Source of the DNA: Clostridium sp. MCC353
GTDB lineage: Bacteria > Bacillota > Clostridia > Lachnospirales > Lachnospiraceae
Direction of reading: 5' to 3'
NCBI RefSeq assembly: GCF_018785315.1
Contig: NZ_WQPN01000052.1
Coordinates: 1 to 34,173, forward strand
Length of the DNA: 34,173 nt
Each line of letters starts with the position of its first letter. The first letter of the stretch is position 1. Positions 26,301-34,144 of the stretch are shown piece after piece. The notes beneath the pieces are model-generated. The model saw only the letters and a program-made list of their open reading frames with translations. It had not been told where the DNA came from and did not search any database. Made by a program: the position numbers and the translations under genes.

Positions 26301-27045
26301 CCTGACGGCAGGATCGGTGGATGCGCTCATCAAAGCAGGCGTTACCGAGGTACGAATCAAGAGCGACACCGTGACCATCACCCTTGATCTGGCCGCGCTG
26401 AAAGCGGCCCAGGCCGTGGCAGCCGGAGCGGTCACCGTCTCCGCAAAGCCGGTGGCGGCGAATACCCTGTCGGCAGAGGCGCAAAATGTCATCGGCAGCC
26501 GCCCGGCGTTTGGCTTCACGCTCACCAGCGGCGGCAAGCCGGTCACGAGTTTCGGCGGCGGCTGGGCATCCCTCTCTATTCCCTACCCCCCGCAAAAGGG
26601 CGAGGACACCGGGAAATTATGCGTAGTCTATGTGGATGATAACGGCGGCGTAACCTATTTAACGGATTCCAGCTATGACCCGAACACCAAAGCCATGCTT
26701 GCCAGAACCGGGCATTTCTCGGTCTACGGCGTGGGCTACAAGCAGGACACGCCACAGTTCAGCCCGAATACCGGCATAACCCGCGGGGTATTCGTCACAG
26801 CGCTGGGCTGGACGCAGAACGACGCAGGCCAATGGCTGTATTATGAGAATGGCAAGCCTGTCATCGGCTGGAAGCAGGTGGACGGCAAATGGTATTATCT
26901 TGATACGGCTGGCCTTATGCAGTCCGGCGGCTGGAAGCAGATTGGCGGCAAATGGTACTATCTCTACGCGGACGGCTCCATGGCGGTCAATACAAAGATC
27001 GACAGCTATGAAGTCGGGCCAGACGGGGCATGGAAAGAATCTTGA
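23359..27045 (+). CDS. Secreted leucine-rich repeat / Big_2 / choline-binding surface protein with Cys-His clusters
   Basis: 1228 residues; GAGGAGGG precedes the start. A signal peptide (about 1-30, MKCKWRRTLSVLLPIAMLFS) is followed by a Cys/His-rich region (about 38-155) with repeated C-x-H-x-H-x3-C units such as CAHEHRDEC and CTHAHRDEC. Divergent InlB B-repeats (about 190-275, 315-395, 438-510) are separated by two zinc-ribbon-like units (YC..xC..C ... RGTHxY ... C-x2-CG-x-TR). About six LRR units (about 578-707, motif L..L.C..N.LT.L.GL) follow, then another InlB-like repeat, a Big_2 domain (about 794-874), a Gly/Ser linker and an Ala-rich domain. It ends in choline-binding-type repeats (WKQVDGKWYYLDTAGLMQSG). 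It is probably held on the wall non-covalently through the last repeats and acts as an adhesin. Confidence 0.9.
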   Translation: MKCKWRRTLSVLLPIAMLFSMTGMNTVSALEGGPVIGGSGLCEHHKEHTADCGYTEGMPEVPCAHEHRDECYKEVTNCTHAHRDECYGDEIPTATDSGASEPLDCAHICDEESGCVTAELDCQHKHDENCGYAPAVPGTPCTFLCGECVKDSGGQNTPPANDGLSEGDLPYITVNNAGTENPNSKDVTTYTITVEVSGGNGTASASQTSAAEGTAVTLTTTLNDSSLCKVPDITIEYNSISKKVYNKRFEMPAADVTVHVVFNEHIFGEIWDMNNAIYCKQYCQTCHVLITRGTHSYSGSDDPDCDTCGKTRTLYNITMTTEGNGTASVQSSAAAKTEVKVTATPGDPSLCDPKITIKYRGNTASVILGSFQMPAADVEMHVVFREHTPAGRWMLSNYMYCQEICSSCRNVIIRGTHIYDDNTDLICNRCGYTRSTYTITVETEGNGTASASHSSAAAGTEITLTATPDSGYQFKEWRFPRWSPDSVTNNKFTMSENHVKVVAVFEAITGQNDGYHSGDVMAFQAILDAHPSLVSGGVSRDDPASWEAAGLVKWDRNSSLKRITLLSLGDKGLTGTLDVSGLTALNLLSCINNQLTDLTGLGSLTELTDLVCVNNHLTDLTGLENLTKLEWLICANNQLTDLTGLGSLTELRLLICANNQLSELNGLGNLTKLTSLNCSNNQLTELNGLENLTKLIELICADNPYVSFTAKDGHTLTLASAVGGKVWMTGYNMEDNAVELTAKPDDGYTFQKWSALPVGAASSGNKASFTLSGTMTVAAAYESIPAGAAAVTGVRLNQANLSLYSNTTPNTATLTATVSPADAADKTMTWASGNTAVATVDQSGKVTAVGNGTAAITVTTTDGGYTAICTVSVSTYSDGDGDGDGEGGGSSSGEGSSSGGGTITVTPPATGKPDTATNAEIKVTPTAGSDGSATVTVPEKSVTDAIKAAQNAAKKTGTENNGVSVTIDAATTGGASDITATLTAGSVDALIKAGVTEVRIKSDTVTITLDLAALKAAQAVAAGAVTVSAKPVAANTLSAEAQNVIGSRPAFGFTLTSGGKPVTSFGGGWASLSIPYPPQKGEDTGKLCVVYVDDNGGVTYLTDSSYDPNTKAMLARTGHFSVYGVGYKQDTPQFSPNTGITRGVFVTALGWTQNDAGQWLYYENGKPVIGWKQVDGKWYYLDTAGLMQSGGWKQIGGKWYYLYADGSMAVNTKIDSYEVGPDGAWKES

Positions 27046-27077
27046 TTTTTCATTATACCTAAACATCAGTTATTATG

Positions 27078-27120
27078 GAAAGCCGTCATCCGCCATCAGG
27101 CGATGACGGCTTTCCTTTCT
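27078..27120 (+). terminator. Rho-independent terminator after the LRR surface-protein gene
   Basis: GAAAGCCGTCATC (27078-27090) pairs perfectly with GATGACGGCTTTC (27102-27114), followed by CTTTCTTTT. Confidence 0.85.
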
Positions 27121-27399
27121 TTTACGGGCTGCATTATGAATGGAAACCGGATTCAGATCAAGCGCAGGCACTTTGAAAAAATGACAGATGGACTGGACGT
27201 GATGTGAATGCAGACGGGCTTTGAATATGCTATACTATCTGTAAGGCATATCAAGGCTCATGGAAAAACCAAGTTTGCTTATTCGTGGAAACTGATTTCT
27301 ACGGACAAAATCCCTGCCAGGAAACGCCACTGTATTGCACTTGGGGATAAAATCAAGCAGATACAGAAGGACCATATCAAAATAAGGGGGAGCTGCCTC
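27121..27399 (+). other. Leader region of the SUKH gene with degenerate open frame
   Basis: No complete gene is evident. A frame from ATG 27208 stays open into the SUKH gene and reads, for example, KTKFAYSWKLISTDKIPARK, which looks protein-like, but 27208 has no ribosome site. It may be the remnant of an upstream gene fused in frame, or chance. Confidence 0.3.
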
Positions 27400-27861
27400 A
27401 TGTACATCCAAAAATATCTAAACGCATTGGCCGCCTATTGTCCGGATTTGGAAAATCGTTTTGCATGCGGCGCCGGAAAAGAGCAGATACAGGAATTTGA
27501 AGGGCTGGCCGGAGCAGCATTTCCGGCAGAATATTATGAACTTTATCAGGCCGTCAACGGAGAGAACCAATACATGGCGTCATTCCTCGGTTTTGAATTA
27601 TTAAGCATTCAGGCTGCCCAAGAGGAATACAGGATTCTTTTGGACTGCCCCTATCAGGTACTCTCTGCCGAAGAGGGCCGGATAAAAGAAGGAGAATACC
27701 GACGGGGCTGGATTCCCATCGCCCATGACGGCGGCGGTTCTTTTATCCTCATGGATCTGGAACCGGGGAAAAATGGAAAGTACGGACAGGTCATCACATT
27801 GGACCGGGAAGACGACATTTCCTATGTCCTGGGAGACAGCCTGGAACTTGTCTTTAAATGA
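27400..27861 (+). CDS. SMI1/KNR4 (SUKH) family protein, possible orphan immunity protein
   Basis: 153 residues from the ATG at 27400, preceded by AAGGGGG 9 bases upstream. The SUKH pattern is present: an N-terminal helix, AGAAFPAEYYELYQAVNGEN (the conserved LP..Y..LY...NG motif), then FLGFELLSI, GWIPIAHDGGGSFILMDLEP and a final strand-rich GQVITLDREDDISYVLGDSL. SUKH proteins are common immunity proteins against polymorphic or contact-dependent nuclease toxins, and some are general. No toxin gene is visible next to it; upstream is a terminator and the surface protein. Its stop overlaps the ATG of a short downstream ORF. Confidence 0.75.
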   Translation: MYIQKYLNALAAYCPDLENRFACGAGKEQIQEFEGLAGAAFPAEYYELYQAVNGENQYMASFLGFELLSIQAAQEEYRILLDCPYQVLSAEEGRIKEGEYRRGWIPIAHDGGGSFILMDLEPGKNGKYGQVITLDREDDISYVLGDSLELVFK

Positions 27862-27935
27862 TCAATTCAGACCGCGTGCTGGAAGAAATCAAAGAATACT
27901 GCAAACTGACCTCCTGGGGGCATAGGGGGCTTTAG
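27858..27935 (+). CDS. 25-residue ORF overlapping the SUKH stop, probably a truncated gene start
   Basis: ATGA at 27858 couples it to the SUKH gene. It encodes MINSDRVLEEIKEYCKLTSW plus GHRGL, with the composition of a protein N-terminus, and then stops. It is likely the 5' stub of a second immunity-type gene lost by deletion. No family could be assigned. Confidence 0.35.
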   Translation: MINSDRVLEEIKEYCKLTSWGHRGL

Positions 27936-27977
27936 AAATTGAAAAAAGGGGGAACTCTGATCCGGGATATAAAATAT

Positions 27978-28007
27978 GGGACAGGCTGATCTAAACCAGT
28001 CTGTCCC
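27978..28007 (-). terminator. Terminator downstream of glucarate dehydratase gene
   Basis: GGGACAG (27978-27984) pairs with CTGTCCC (28001-28007), and CTGAT / AACCAG extends the stem imperfectly. On the minus strand it is followed by ATATTTTATAT. Confidence 0.5.
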
Positions 28008-28028
28008 TCATCTCATACAGGTATTCGA

Positions 28029-29357
28029 TTATCTTACTAAACAAGGTTTCTTAGGATTGAATTTCCATCCCGGAATCAGATACTGCATTCCGATGGAATC
28101 GTCTCTTCCGCCCAGGCAGTTATCCAGATATAACTGATGAGCTTTCTTAATCTGATCCATATCAACTTCGATTCCCAGTCCCGGTTTCTTGGGAACTTCC
28201 ACGCAGCCGTCCACAATCTGAAGTGGTTCTTTTGTCAGTCTTTCCAGACCTTCCTGCCAGATCCAGTGGGTATCCAGAGCGTTGTATTCTCCAGGAACCG
28301 CAGCGCCGACCTGAGTGAACATAGCCAGGGAAATGTCAAAATGGTTATTGGAGTGGGAACCCCATGTATATCCGAAGTCATGGCACATCTGGGCAACTCT
28401 TACAGAACCGCTCATGGTCCAGAAATGAGGATCTGCAAGGATGATGTCAACCGCCTGTGATTCTAAGGAATGGCCTACTTCTCTCCAGTCCGTAGCGATC
28501 ATATTGGTAGCGGTCGGGAAACCGGTGCGGCGTCTGAACTCGCTCATGATCTCTCTTCCTGAATATACGCCTTCAGCTCCGCATGGATCTTCACAATATG
28601 TAAGAATTCCCTGCATTCCCTTTACATACTCAACCGCTTCTTCTAAAAGCCATCCGCCGTTGGGATCCAGGTCAATTCTTGCGTCCGGGAATTCTTTCTT
28701 CATTGCCCGGATCACATCCATCTCTTCATTGCCCGGAAGAACGCCGCCTTTCAGCTTGAAATCCTGGAAACCGTATTTCTCCTGGGTTGCCTTTGCAAAT
28801 GCCACAATCTTATCCGCTGTTAACGCTTCTTCATGGCGGATGCGGTACCATTCACAGTCAGAATCCGGCTCGGAATCATATGGAAGGTCTGTCTTGTTGC
28901 GGTCGCCTACAAAGAATAAATATCCCAGCATTCTGACTTTATCCCTCTGCTGTCCTTCTCCAAGGAGTTCACAAACCGGCACACCCAGGTGTTTTCCTAA
29001 AAGATCCAGGCATGGAGCTTCAATGGCTGTAATTACATGAACGCCGGTACGAAGGTCAAATGTCTGGTTTCCTCTCACGTCCACTTCTCCTCTGGAATCC
29101 AGATATTTTTTAACTTTTAATAATGTGCTCTTATATTCGGAGATTTTTGTGCCTTCTACGATAGAAATGCATTCTTCCAGCGCTTTTGTGATCTTCTGTC
29201 CACCGGGAACCTCTCCCACGCCTGTTTCCCCATTGTCTGCATGAAGAACTACGATGTTTCTTGTGAAGTAGGGTGAATGCGCCCCGCTTAAATTTAATTC
29301 CATACAATCTTTTCCGGCTACCGGATAAACTTCCATCTTTGTAATTGTTGGTACCAT
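28029..29357 (-). CDS. gudD: Glucarate dehydratase
   Basis: About 442 residues from ATG 29357, chosen for AAGGAG 8 bases upstream. It is an enolase-superfamily enzyme converting D-glucarate (and L-idarate) to 5-keto-4-deoxyglucarate in the cytoplasm. Visible active-site features are K201-x-K203 in DFKLKGG, the metal ligand region DLDPNGGW (near 231) and YCEDPCG (near 262), N-x-[15 protein letters not shown], and the catalytic H335 in GSHSNNHFD. These sit about four residues earlier than in the E. coli enzyme. Length matches the family. A LysR regulator is transcribed divergently from a 250-bp intergenic region. The downstream aldolase and kinase genes of the pathway are not in the window. Confidence 0.93.
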   Translation of the reverse strand: MVPTITKMEVYPVAGKDCMELNLSGAHSPYFTRNIVVLHADNGETGVGEVPGGQKITKALEECISIVEGTKISEYKSTLLKVKKYLDSRGEVDVRGNQTFDLRTGVHVITAIEAPCLDLLGKHLGVPVCELLGEGQQRDKVRMLGYLFFVGDRNKTDLPYDSEPDSDCEWYRIRHEEALTADKIVAFAKATQEKYGFQDFKLKGGVLPGNEEMDVIRAMKKEFPDARIDLDPNGGWLLEEAVEYVKGMQGILTYCEDPCGAEGVYSGREIMSEFRRRTGFPTATNMIATDWREVGHSLESQAVDIILADPHFWTMSGSVRVAQMCHDFGYTWGSHSNNHFDISLAMFTQVGAAVPGEYNALDTHWIWQEGLERLTKEPLQIVDGCVEVPKKPGLGIEVDMDQIKKAHQLYLDNCLGGRDDSIGMQYLIPGWKFNPKKPCLVR

Positions 29358-29607
29358 AATCTCTTCTCCTTTTCTTTTCCCCATTCGTCTGGTATAATTT
29401 ACTAAAATGCGTTTGAAAACTGCTTTTCCATTGGATCTTTGCTGGAAATGGATCTTCGAACACGCTCTAAGTTGTTATGTATTTATTTTAGTTTAGTTCA
29501 GTCAAAAAAGCAAATTCGCAGATGTGATAGCTGGCATCAGTTTTACTAATAGCTTGCTGTTCACTCCGTGGCCAGACACACTCAAATACACAGAAAGGAC
29601 TTCACTC
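29358..29607. promoter_or_regulatory. Divergent control region between gudD and the LysR gene
   Basis: The region is AT-rich around 29470-29520. On the minus strand TTGACT (complement near 29501-29506) is a fair -35 for gudD with a weak -10. LysR regulators normally bind T-N11-A sites in such a divergent region, but no single clear site stands out. Confidence 0.3.
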
Positions 29608-30507
29608 ATGGACACCAAATATCTGAGTTATATCCTAGAAATCGCCAAGCAGCGAAGCATCACCAAAGCAGCCAATAACCTGTACGTATCCCAGTCCTCC
29701 CTGAGCCAGTATTTATCGAAGCTGGAAGCGGAGATGGGCACTCCCCTTTTCACCCGGACCAAAAATGAACTGATCCCCACTCCCGCCGGACAACTCTACA
29801 TCGAGGCCGCAAAGTCCGTGATCCAGATCCAGAAACAGCTCTATCAAAATGTCTCCTCCCTCTCCCAGACCGGCCAGATTCAGGTAGGCATTTCCTCCCA
29901 GTGGGGAATCGATATGATGACGGATATCCTTCCCGCGTTTAAGCAGAAGTTCCCCCACATTACCATCAAAATACACGAGAGCAAATACAACCGGCAGGTC
30001 CAGCTTTTATCCAGCGCCAAGCTGGATATGGCGGTGATGGCCGTCAGCGATTTATCGGAATTCCCCTATCAGTATGAATTTCTGAGAAAGGAAGAGATTC
30101 TCTTCGCCATCCCGGAAAGCCACCATTTCCACATCAGCCACCCGGATACAAAGGAGATAACGATACCCGACCTGATCAGGATCTTTAAACAGGAAAGCTT
30201 TATTCTGTCAGCAGAAGGTTCTACCCTGCGTCAGAGCACAGACCAGATTTTCCGGTCCCATTATTTTAAACCCATCAGCGTCTGCGAGGTGAACAGCAAT
30301 TCGGCCGCGCAGAGGCTGGTGTCAAAAGATGTGGGCATCGCATTCATTCCCGCTTCCTATAAAAACGGCGAACAGGGGATCGCCTATCTTTCCCTGGTTC
30401 CGGGACTATACCGGGATAATGTGATTGCGTTCAGAAAAGGGTTGCACATAACAGAAACAGAGGAATACCTGATCCATCTGATCAAACAGCATCCTCTGTT
30501 CCAATAG
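29608..30507 (+). CDS. LysR family transcriptional regulator, likely regulator of gudD
   Basis: 299 residues from ATG 29608, chosen for AGAAAGGA 8-9 bases upstream. The N-terminal winged helix-turn-helix is clear (SITKAANNLYVSQSSLSQYL at about residues 18-37, then LEAEMGTPLFTR). A periplasmic-binding-like effector domain follows (QVGISSQWGIDMMTDILPAF, about residue 92 onward). Divergent placement with glucarate dehydratase is the usual arrangement for a LysR activator of that gene, with glucarate or a related sugar acid as a plausible effector. The 3' end lies 4 bases from the convergent MATE gene. Confidence 0.88.
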   Translation: MDTKYLSYILEIAKQRSITKAANNLYVSQSSLSQYLSKLEAEMGTPLFTRTKNELIPTPAGQLYIEAAKSVIQIQKQLYQNVSSLSQTGQIQVGISSQWGIDMMTDILPAFKQKFPHITIKIHESKYNRQVQLLSSAKLDMAVMAVSDLSEFPYQYEFLRKEEILFAIPESHHFHISHPDTKEITIPDLIRIFKQESFILSAEGSTLRQSTDQIFRSHYFKPISVCEVNSNSAAQRLVSKDVGIAFIPASYKNGEQGIAYLSLVPGLYRDNVIAFRKGLHITETEEYLIHLIKQHPLFQ

Positions 30508-30511
30508 AATT

Positions 30512-31837
30512 TTAAACCGTCTTCTGTTTTTTATTGGCTTTTATCACATAGGGCACTTCGGCCAGCAGCATACAGCTCCATCCTGCCATGCTGGCATAGG
30601 CCACAGCGGGAAGCCCCATAACAGGAACCAGGAAATAAACGAAAATAACCCTTATGGTGATCTGGATCAATGTGGCGATCAGGGTGATGGTCATATTGCC
30701 CAGGCCTCTGCAATAGCCCTGCAGGCCATTTGTAAATCCGGGAAAGATATAGAACAGCGCCATCAGCCCCAGGTATTTCACGCCCATGCCCACAGCGTCG
30801 TCATTATCCAGAAACAGTCTCATAATCGGTTCCCGGAACAGCCAGATCATGATGCAGATAAATATCCAATAGCAAAACTCCAGGGTCAGGCCGTGTGTCA
30901 GGCCCTTTTTCATGCGGTCCGTCTTCTTGGCCCCCCTGTTCTGGGACACAAATGTCATCATGCCATGGGAAATGCTCTGCTCCGGCGTCAGTGCGAAATC
31001 ATCCACCCGGTTTACCGCGTTAAAAACAGCAATTGCATTAACTCCCAGGGAATTGATGCTGCCCTGGATCAGCAGCTTTCCGATGGGCTGGCAGGACTGC
31101 TGAAGCGCGGTTACGGAACCATTTTGTAAGGTTAATTTAAGCATCTGTTTATCCATTTTAAGATCCCGCAGTCCCAGTTTCAGCATGGGCACATGCCGGA
31201 AAACATAGATGAAACACATCAGCGCGGAAACGCATTCAGCGATAATTGTTGCCAAAGCCGCACCCACCACTCCCATTTTAAAAATGGCTATGAATATAAA
31301 ATCCAGGCATCCATTGAGAACCGAGGCCATGGCCAGGAATTTGATAGGTGTTTTGGAATCCCCAACGCTTCTCATGGCCGCCGAGTAGGCATTGTATGCG
31401 AAGGTAAATGGCATACCCCAGAATATGATTCTCAGATACAGGGTTGCCATAGGCAGAATGTCCTCCGGCACGTGCAGAAGTTTCAATATGCCTTCTGAAC
31501 ACAGCTCCCCGAAGGCCACAATGATCACGGAAAAAATGAGCCCCAGCATCATGGTGGTGGAAACCGCCCGTTTTAACTTTTCCATCTCCTTTGCGCCGAA
31601 AAATGTGCTCATCAGCACCGACGCGCCGATGCAGATACCCGTAATTCCCAATATCACGATATTCATTACCGGATTGGCCGTGCCCACCGCTGCCAATGCC
31701 CCGGTTCCTATGAATTTCCCAACGATGATGGAATCCACCGCATTATAGGTAAGCTGAAACAGGTTTCCCAGAATCAGCGGAATGGAAAAGCGGATCAAAT
31801 GGCTGTTAATATTTCCCGTGGTCATGTCCCTAACCAT
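30512..31837 (-). CDS. MATE family multidrug/sodium antiporter
   Basis: 441 residues with about 12 hydrophobic segments in two similar halves. The start MTTGNINSHLIRFSIPLILG and QLTYNAVDSIIVGKFIGTGA are hallmark MATE N-terminal motifs. The repeat half contains QQSCQPIGKLLIQGSINSLG. Members export cationic drugs or metabolites using sodium or proton gradients. The start at 31837 has only a weak purine-rich ribosome site (AAGAAGAGA); the in-frame ATG at 31825 is an alternative. It is convergent with the LysR gene and downstream, in the same direction, of the PrpR-like regulator gene, from which 382 bp separate it. Confidence 0.9.
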   Translation of the reverse strand: MVRDMTTGNINSHLIRFSIPLILGNLFQLTYNAVDSIIVGKFIGTGALAAVGTANPVMNIVILGITGICIGASVLMSTFFGAKEMEKLKRAVSTTMMLGLIFSVIIVAFGELCSEGILKLLHVPEDILPMATLYLRIIFWGMPFTFAYNAYSAAMRSVGDSKTPIKFLAMASVLNGCLDFIFIAIFKMGVVGAALATIIAECVSALMCFIYVFRHVPMLKLGLRDLKMDKQMLKLTLQNGSVTALQQSCQPIGKLLIQGSINSLGVNAIAVFNAVNRVDDFALTPEQSISHGMMTFVSQNRGAKKTDRMKKGLTHGLTLEFCYWIFICIMIWLFREPIMRLFLDNDDAVGMGVKYLGLMALFYIFPGFTNGLQGYCRGLGNMTITLIATLIQITIRVIFVYFLVPVMGLPAVAYASMAGWSCMLLAEVPYVIKANKKQKTV

Positions 31838-32094
31838 ATGTTTTCTCTTCTTTCTCTATCTTTTTTGAACGTCACTGATTTGCGGATGGAATTGCTTTGA
31901 TCTTTGAGTATTGCCTTAACATTCTGTGATGCTTCCTCAATATTCTCAAACGGTTCCACAAATCGTGCGGTTCTTCAAATACAGATTTAAGTATAATAGA
32001 GATTTTCCATTTTATATATATTTTTTTCGCTGATTTTATTTCATTTTGAAATACTTTTCATATTTCCTTGTTTCTCTTTTCATTATCTTGTTTA

Positions 32095-32219
32095 TTTTCC
32101 TGTTAGTTTTTCCTGTCGTCTTTTCCTGTTAGTTTTCCTGTCGTCTTTTCCTATTTGCTTTTCCTGCTAGTTTTTCCTATCTTCTCTTCCTGTCTGCTTT
32201 TCCCGTTTAAATTTCCTGC
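32095..32219. repeat. Tandem array of about ten 12-14 bp TTTTCCTG units
   Basis: Units such as TTTTCCTGTTAG and TTTTTCCTGTCGTC alternate, then degenerate (TTTTCCTATTTGC, TTTTCCTGCTAG, TCTTCCTGTCTGC, TTTTCCCGTTTAA). On the minus strand, the direction of the flanking genes, this is a CAGGAAAA-rich purine track in the transcript between the PrpR-like regulator and the MATE gene. The rest of 31838-32094 is AT-rich with no convincing gene. Confidence 0.65.
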
Positions 32220-33776
32220 TTATTTTTTCTTATTCAACTTTCTCCATAAAGTGCTGTGTCCGATCTGCAGCCGCCGTTCCACCCGCGACTGGTTCATCCC
32301 CTCTTCTTCCATCACCCGGCGGATGATCCTCTCTTCAATTTCTGAAAGGCTTCCGTTCAGATCCACAGAAACCAAATGGCTGCCCCCGCCTTCCCCCTCT
32401 TCCATAAGCACCTGTTTCACATCAGAATCTTTAATGAACATTCCCTTTTTGCCCAGGACCAAATGGTTTAAAACCCTCATAAACTGACGGGTATTTCCCG
32501 GCCACCCATATTGTTCCAGCTGTTCAAGTCCGCTCCGGTCAATTCCGGCGCTGTAATTTCCGCAGGCCATATCCAGTTTTCCAAGATAAACGCTAATCAT
32601 GTTTTTGATTTCCCGGGAATATTCTTTCAAAGGCTTTAACTCGATTCTGACTTCGTCCAAAACAGCCTGCAGCGGCCGCAGCAGCATCTTATTCGCAACG
32701 CATTCATCCACCGGCAGTTCACAGGAAGCAATCAGCTTCAACTCCTTGTTTTTTTCCAGTTTACGCAGAATGCGTACCATTTTTTTCTGCGCCTCCGTTT
32801 TCATCCGGTCGATGTCTTCCAAAAACAGGATGCCGCCCTCCGTTCCAAACAAAGCGTCCAACGCTTCGTCCAGCAGTCCGAAATCCTGATTTTCAGAAAC
32901 AGCGCAGCAGTCCAGGCGGATGAATACCCCCTTTTTCTTTCTGCCAAAACAACAGCACAGATAACCCGCATCATTTTTACAAGTTCCATCCCTCCCGCTT
33001 ATGATGGTGGGAAATGGGGTGCGGCTGTAGTCTTTTATCATTTCCAACTGGCTTTTGGGAAATACGGTATGGACATCCCCAGCCGACATTTGGCTTATGC
33101 GGCTGACAATTAAAAGGTTCGACACCTCCTGCCATCTCGTTGGCATTTCCCGGTCCGCTGGGAAAACGGGGGCCGGTTCCCTCCGGTGCGGTCCGGCAGT
33201 TTCGCCCTTTTTGGCATTTCTCAGATGGAGGCACAGCCTTTCGGCTTCCTCCACCGCATCCCTCACGCCCTCCGGCCCGCTGGTTAACAGCATGCTGTTC
33301 ATACCCATTTCCAATGCGCTGTTGTATACAATATGATCTCCTATGATCAGTTCATACCCTTGCTGCTTCAAAACGCCCACAAGGCCCTCCACCTGCGCGT
33401 GCTCATTATAACTGAACGCATCCACATCGCTCTCCATCAGGCTGCCGAAACGGGAAAATTCCTCCGTCAGATTCTCCGACGCCAGAAATGCCTTTTTCCC
33501 GGTGTAGCCCTCAGCCAGCTTCAAAATGCGGAGAATATCAAAGGCCGTGATTCTGATTTCGATCACCGGCAGACGCGTAACGGTGCGGCAGACATTTACA
33601 GTGCCGCCGCGGGTGATAACCGCTTCATACTTCTGATCCGCATTTAACGCGCGTATCAGCTCCGGCGCTTTCTGATAGTTGCCCACATAGATATCAATGT
33701 CCTTGTACCCGTATTCCTCCACCACCGCCAGCGCCACTTCCTTCAGGCCGGGATAGGGGGTGATTAAAAGCAGCAT
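32220..33776 (-). CDS. PrpR/NtrC-like regulator with degenerate AAA+ domain lacking the sigma-54 contact loop
   Basis: 518 residues; GGGAGGA precedes the ATG at 33776. The first 170 or so residues resemble the PrpR N-terminal sensor domain of propionate-type regulators (VITRGGTVNVCR, PVIEIRITAFDILRIL, YELIIGDHIVYNSALEMG). The central part aligns with sigma-54 activators, but the Walker A position reads ISGRDGTCKND (about 259-269) instead of GETGTGKE. The GAFTGA loop is absent, while the Walker B region GGILFLEDIDRM (about 314-325) and WPGNTRQ remain. The C-terminus is a Fis-type helix-turn-helix (MNQSRVERRLQIGHSTLWRK). Typical PrpR-type activators are longer and carry GAFTGA, so this protein probably does not activate sigma-54 polymerase. 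Confidence 0.8.
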   Translation of the reverse strand: MLLLITPYPGLKEVALAVVEEYGYKDIDIYVGNYQKAPELIRALNADQKYEAVITRGGTVNVCRTVTRLPVIEIRITAFDILRILKLAEGYTGKKAFLASENLTEEFSRFGSLMESDVDAFSYNEHAQVEGLVGVLKQQGYELIIGDHIVYNSALEMGMNSMLLTSGPEGVRDAVEEAERLCLHLRNAKKGETAGPHRREPAPVFPADREMPTRWQEVSNLLIVSRISQMSAGDVHTVFPKSQLEMIKDYSRTPFPTIISGRDGTCKNDAGYLCCCFGRKKKGVFIRLDCCAVSENQDFGLLDEALDALFGTEGGILFLEDIDRMKTEAQKKMVRILRKLEKNKELKLIASCELPVDECVANKMLLRPLQAVLDEVRIELKPLKEYSREIKNMISVYLGKLDMACGNYSAGIDRSGLEQLEQYGWPGNTRQFMRVLNHLVLGKKGMFIKDSDVKQVLMEEGEGGGSHLVSVDLNGSLSEIEERIIRRVMEEEGMNQSRVERRLQIGHSTLWRKLNKKK

Positions 33777-33818
33777 TCTGCGTCCTCCCTGAAATAAAAT
33801 CGATTTATGACAGCTTTT

Positions 33819-33824
33819 ATTATA
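33819..33824 (-). promoter_or_regulatory. Candidate -10 of the PrpR-like regulator gene
   Basis: Minus-strand TATAAT lies 43 bp before the start codon; the -35 region has no good match. The foldback element begins about 30 bp further upstream. Confidence 0.35.
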
Positions 33825-33855
33825 TCATAAATTGGGATTTAATTGAGGAAGTTAC

Positions 33856-34144
33856 GCAGAAAAGTGGGACGAGGGGACGGACTGGATGTTTGGATGGGGG
33901 CGGGCCAAGGGGCATCCTTCGGGGATGAAAACCAGCTTCCAACCGTAAGTGAAACTAAGGCTCCAGGGACAGAAAAAGACGGTCCGATGCCCATTCACGG
34001 TAAACTCTTTATGGGACTTTTCCCTGGAGCCTAACTTTCACTAACGGTTTCCAGATGGCTTTCATCCCCGAAGGATGCCCCTTGGCCCGCCCCCATCCAA
34101 ACATCCAGTCCGTCCCCTCGTCCCGCTTTCCTGCTGGTGTTCTC
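33856..34144. repeat. Complete long foldback element, copy C
   Basis: The left arm 33856-33969 and right arm 34021-34134 are inverted copies of about 114 bases with few mismatches (for example GGGGCATCCTTCGGGGATGA against TCATCCCCGAAGGATGCCCC). The 51-base loop contains CGGTCCGATGCCCATTCACG (33980-33999) and matches element B in opposite orientation almost exactly. Inside the loop CCCAT and ATGGG can pair. The right end continues through 34144 with the sequence shared with copy A. No worthwhile ORF. It sits just upstream of the PrpR-like regulator promoter. The remaining 34145-34173 shows nothing. Confidence 0.8.

Noticed and set aside
25642-26595. 317-residue minus-strand open frame under the LRR protein gene
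   Set aside because: It is a low-complexity Gly/Arg shadow of the Ala/Gly/Thr-rich coding strand.
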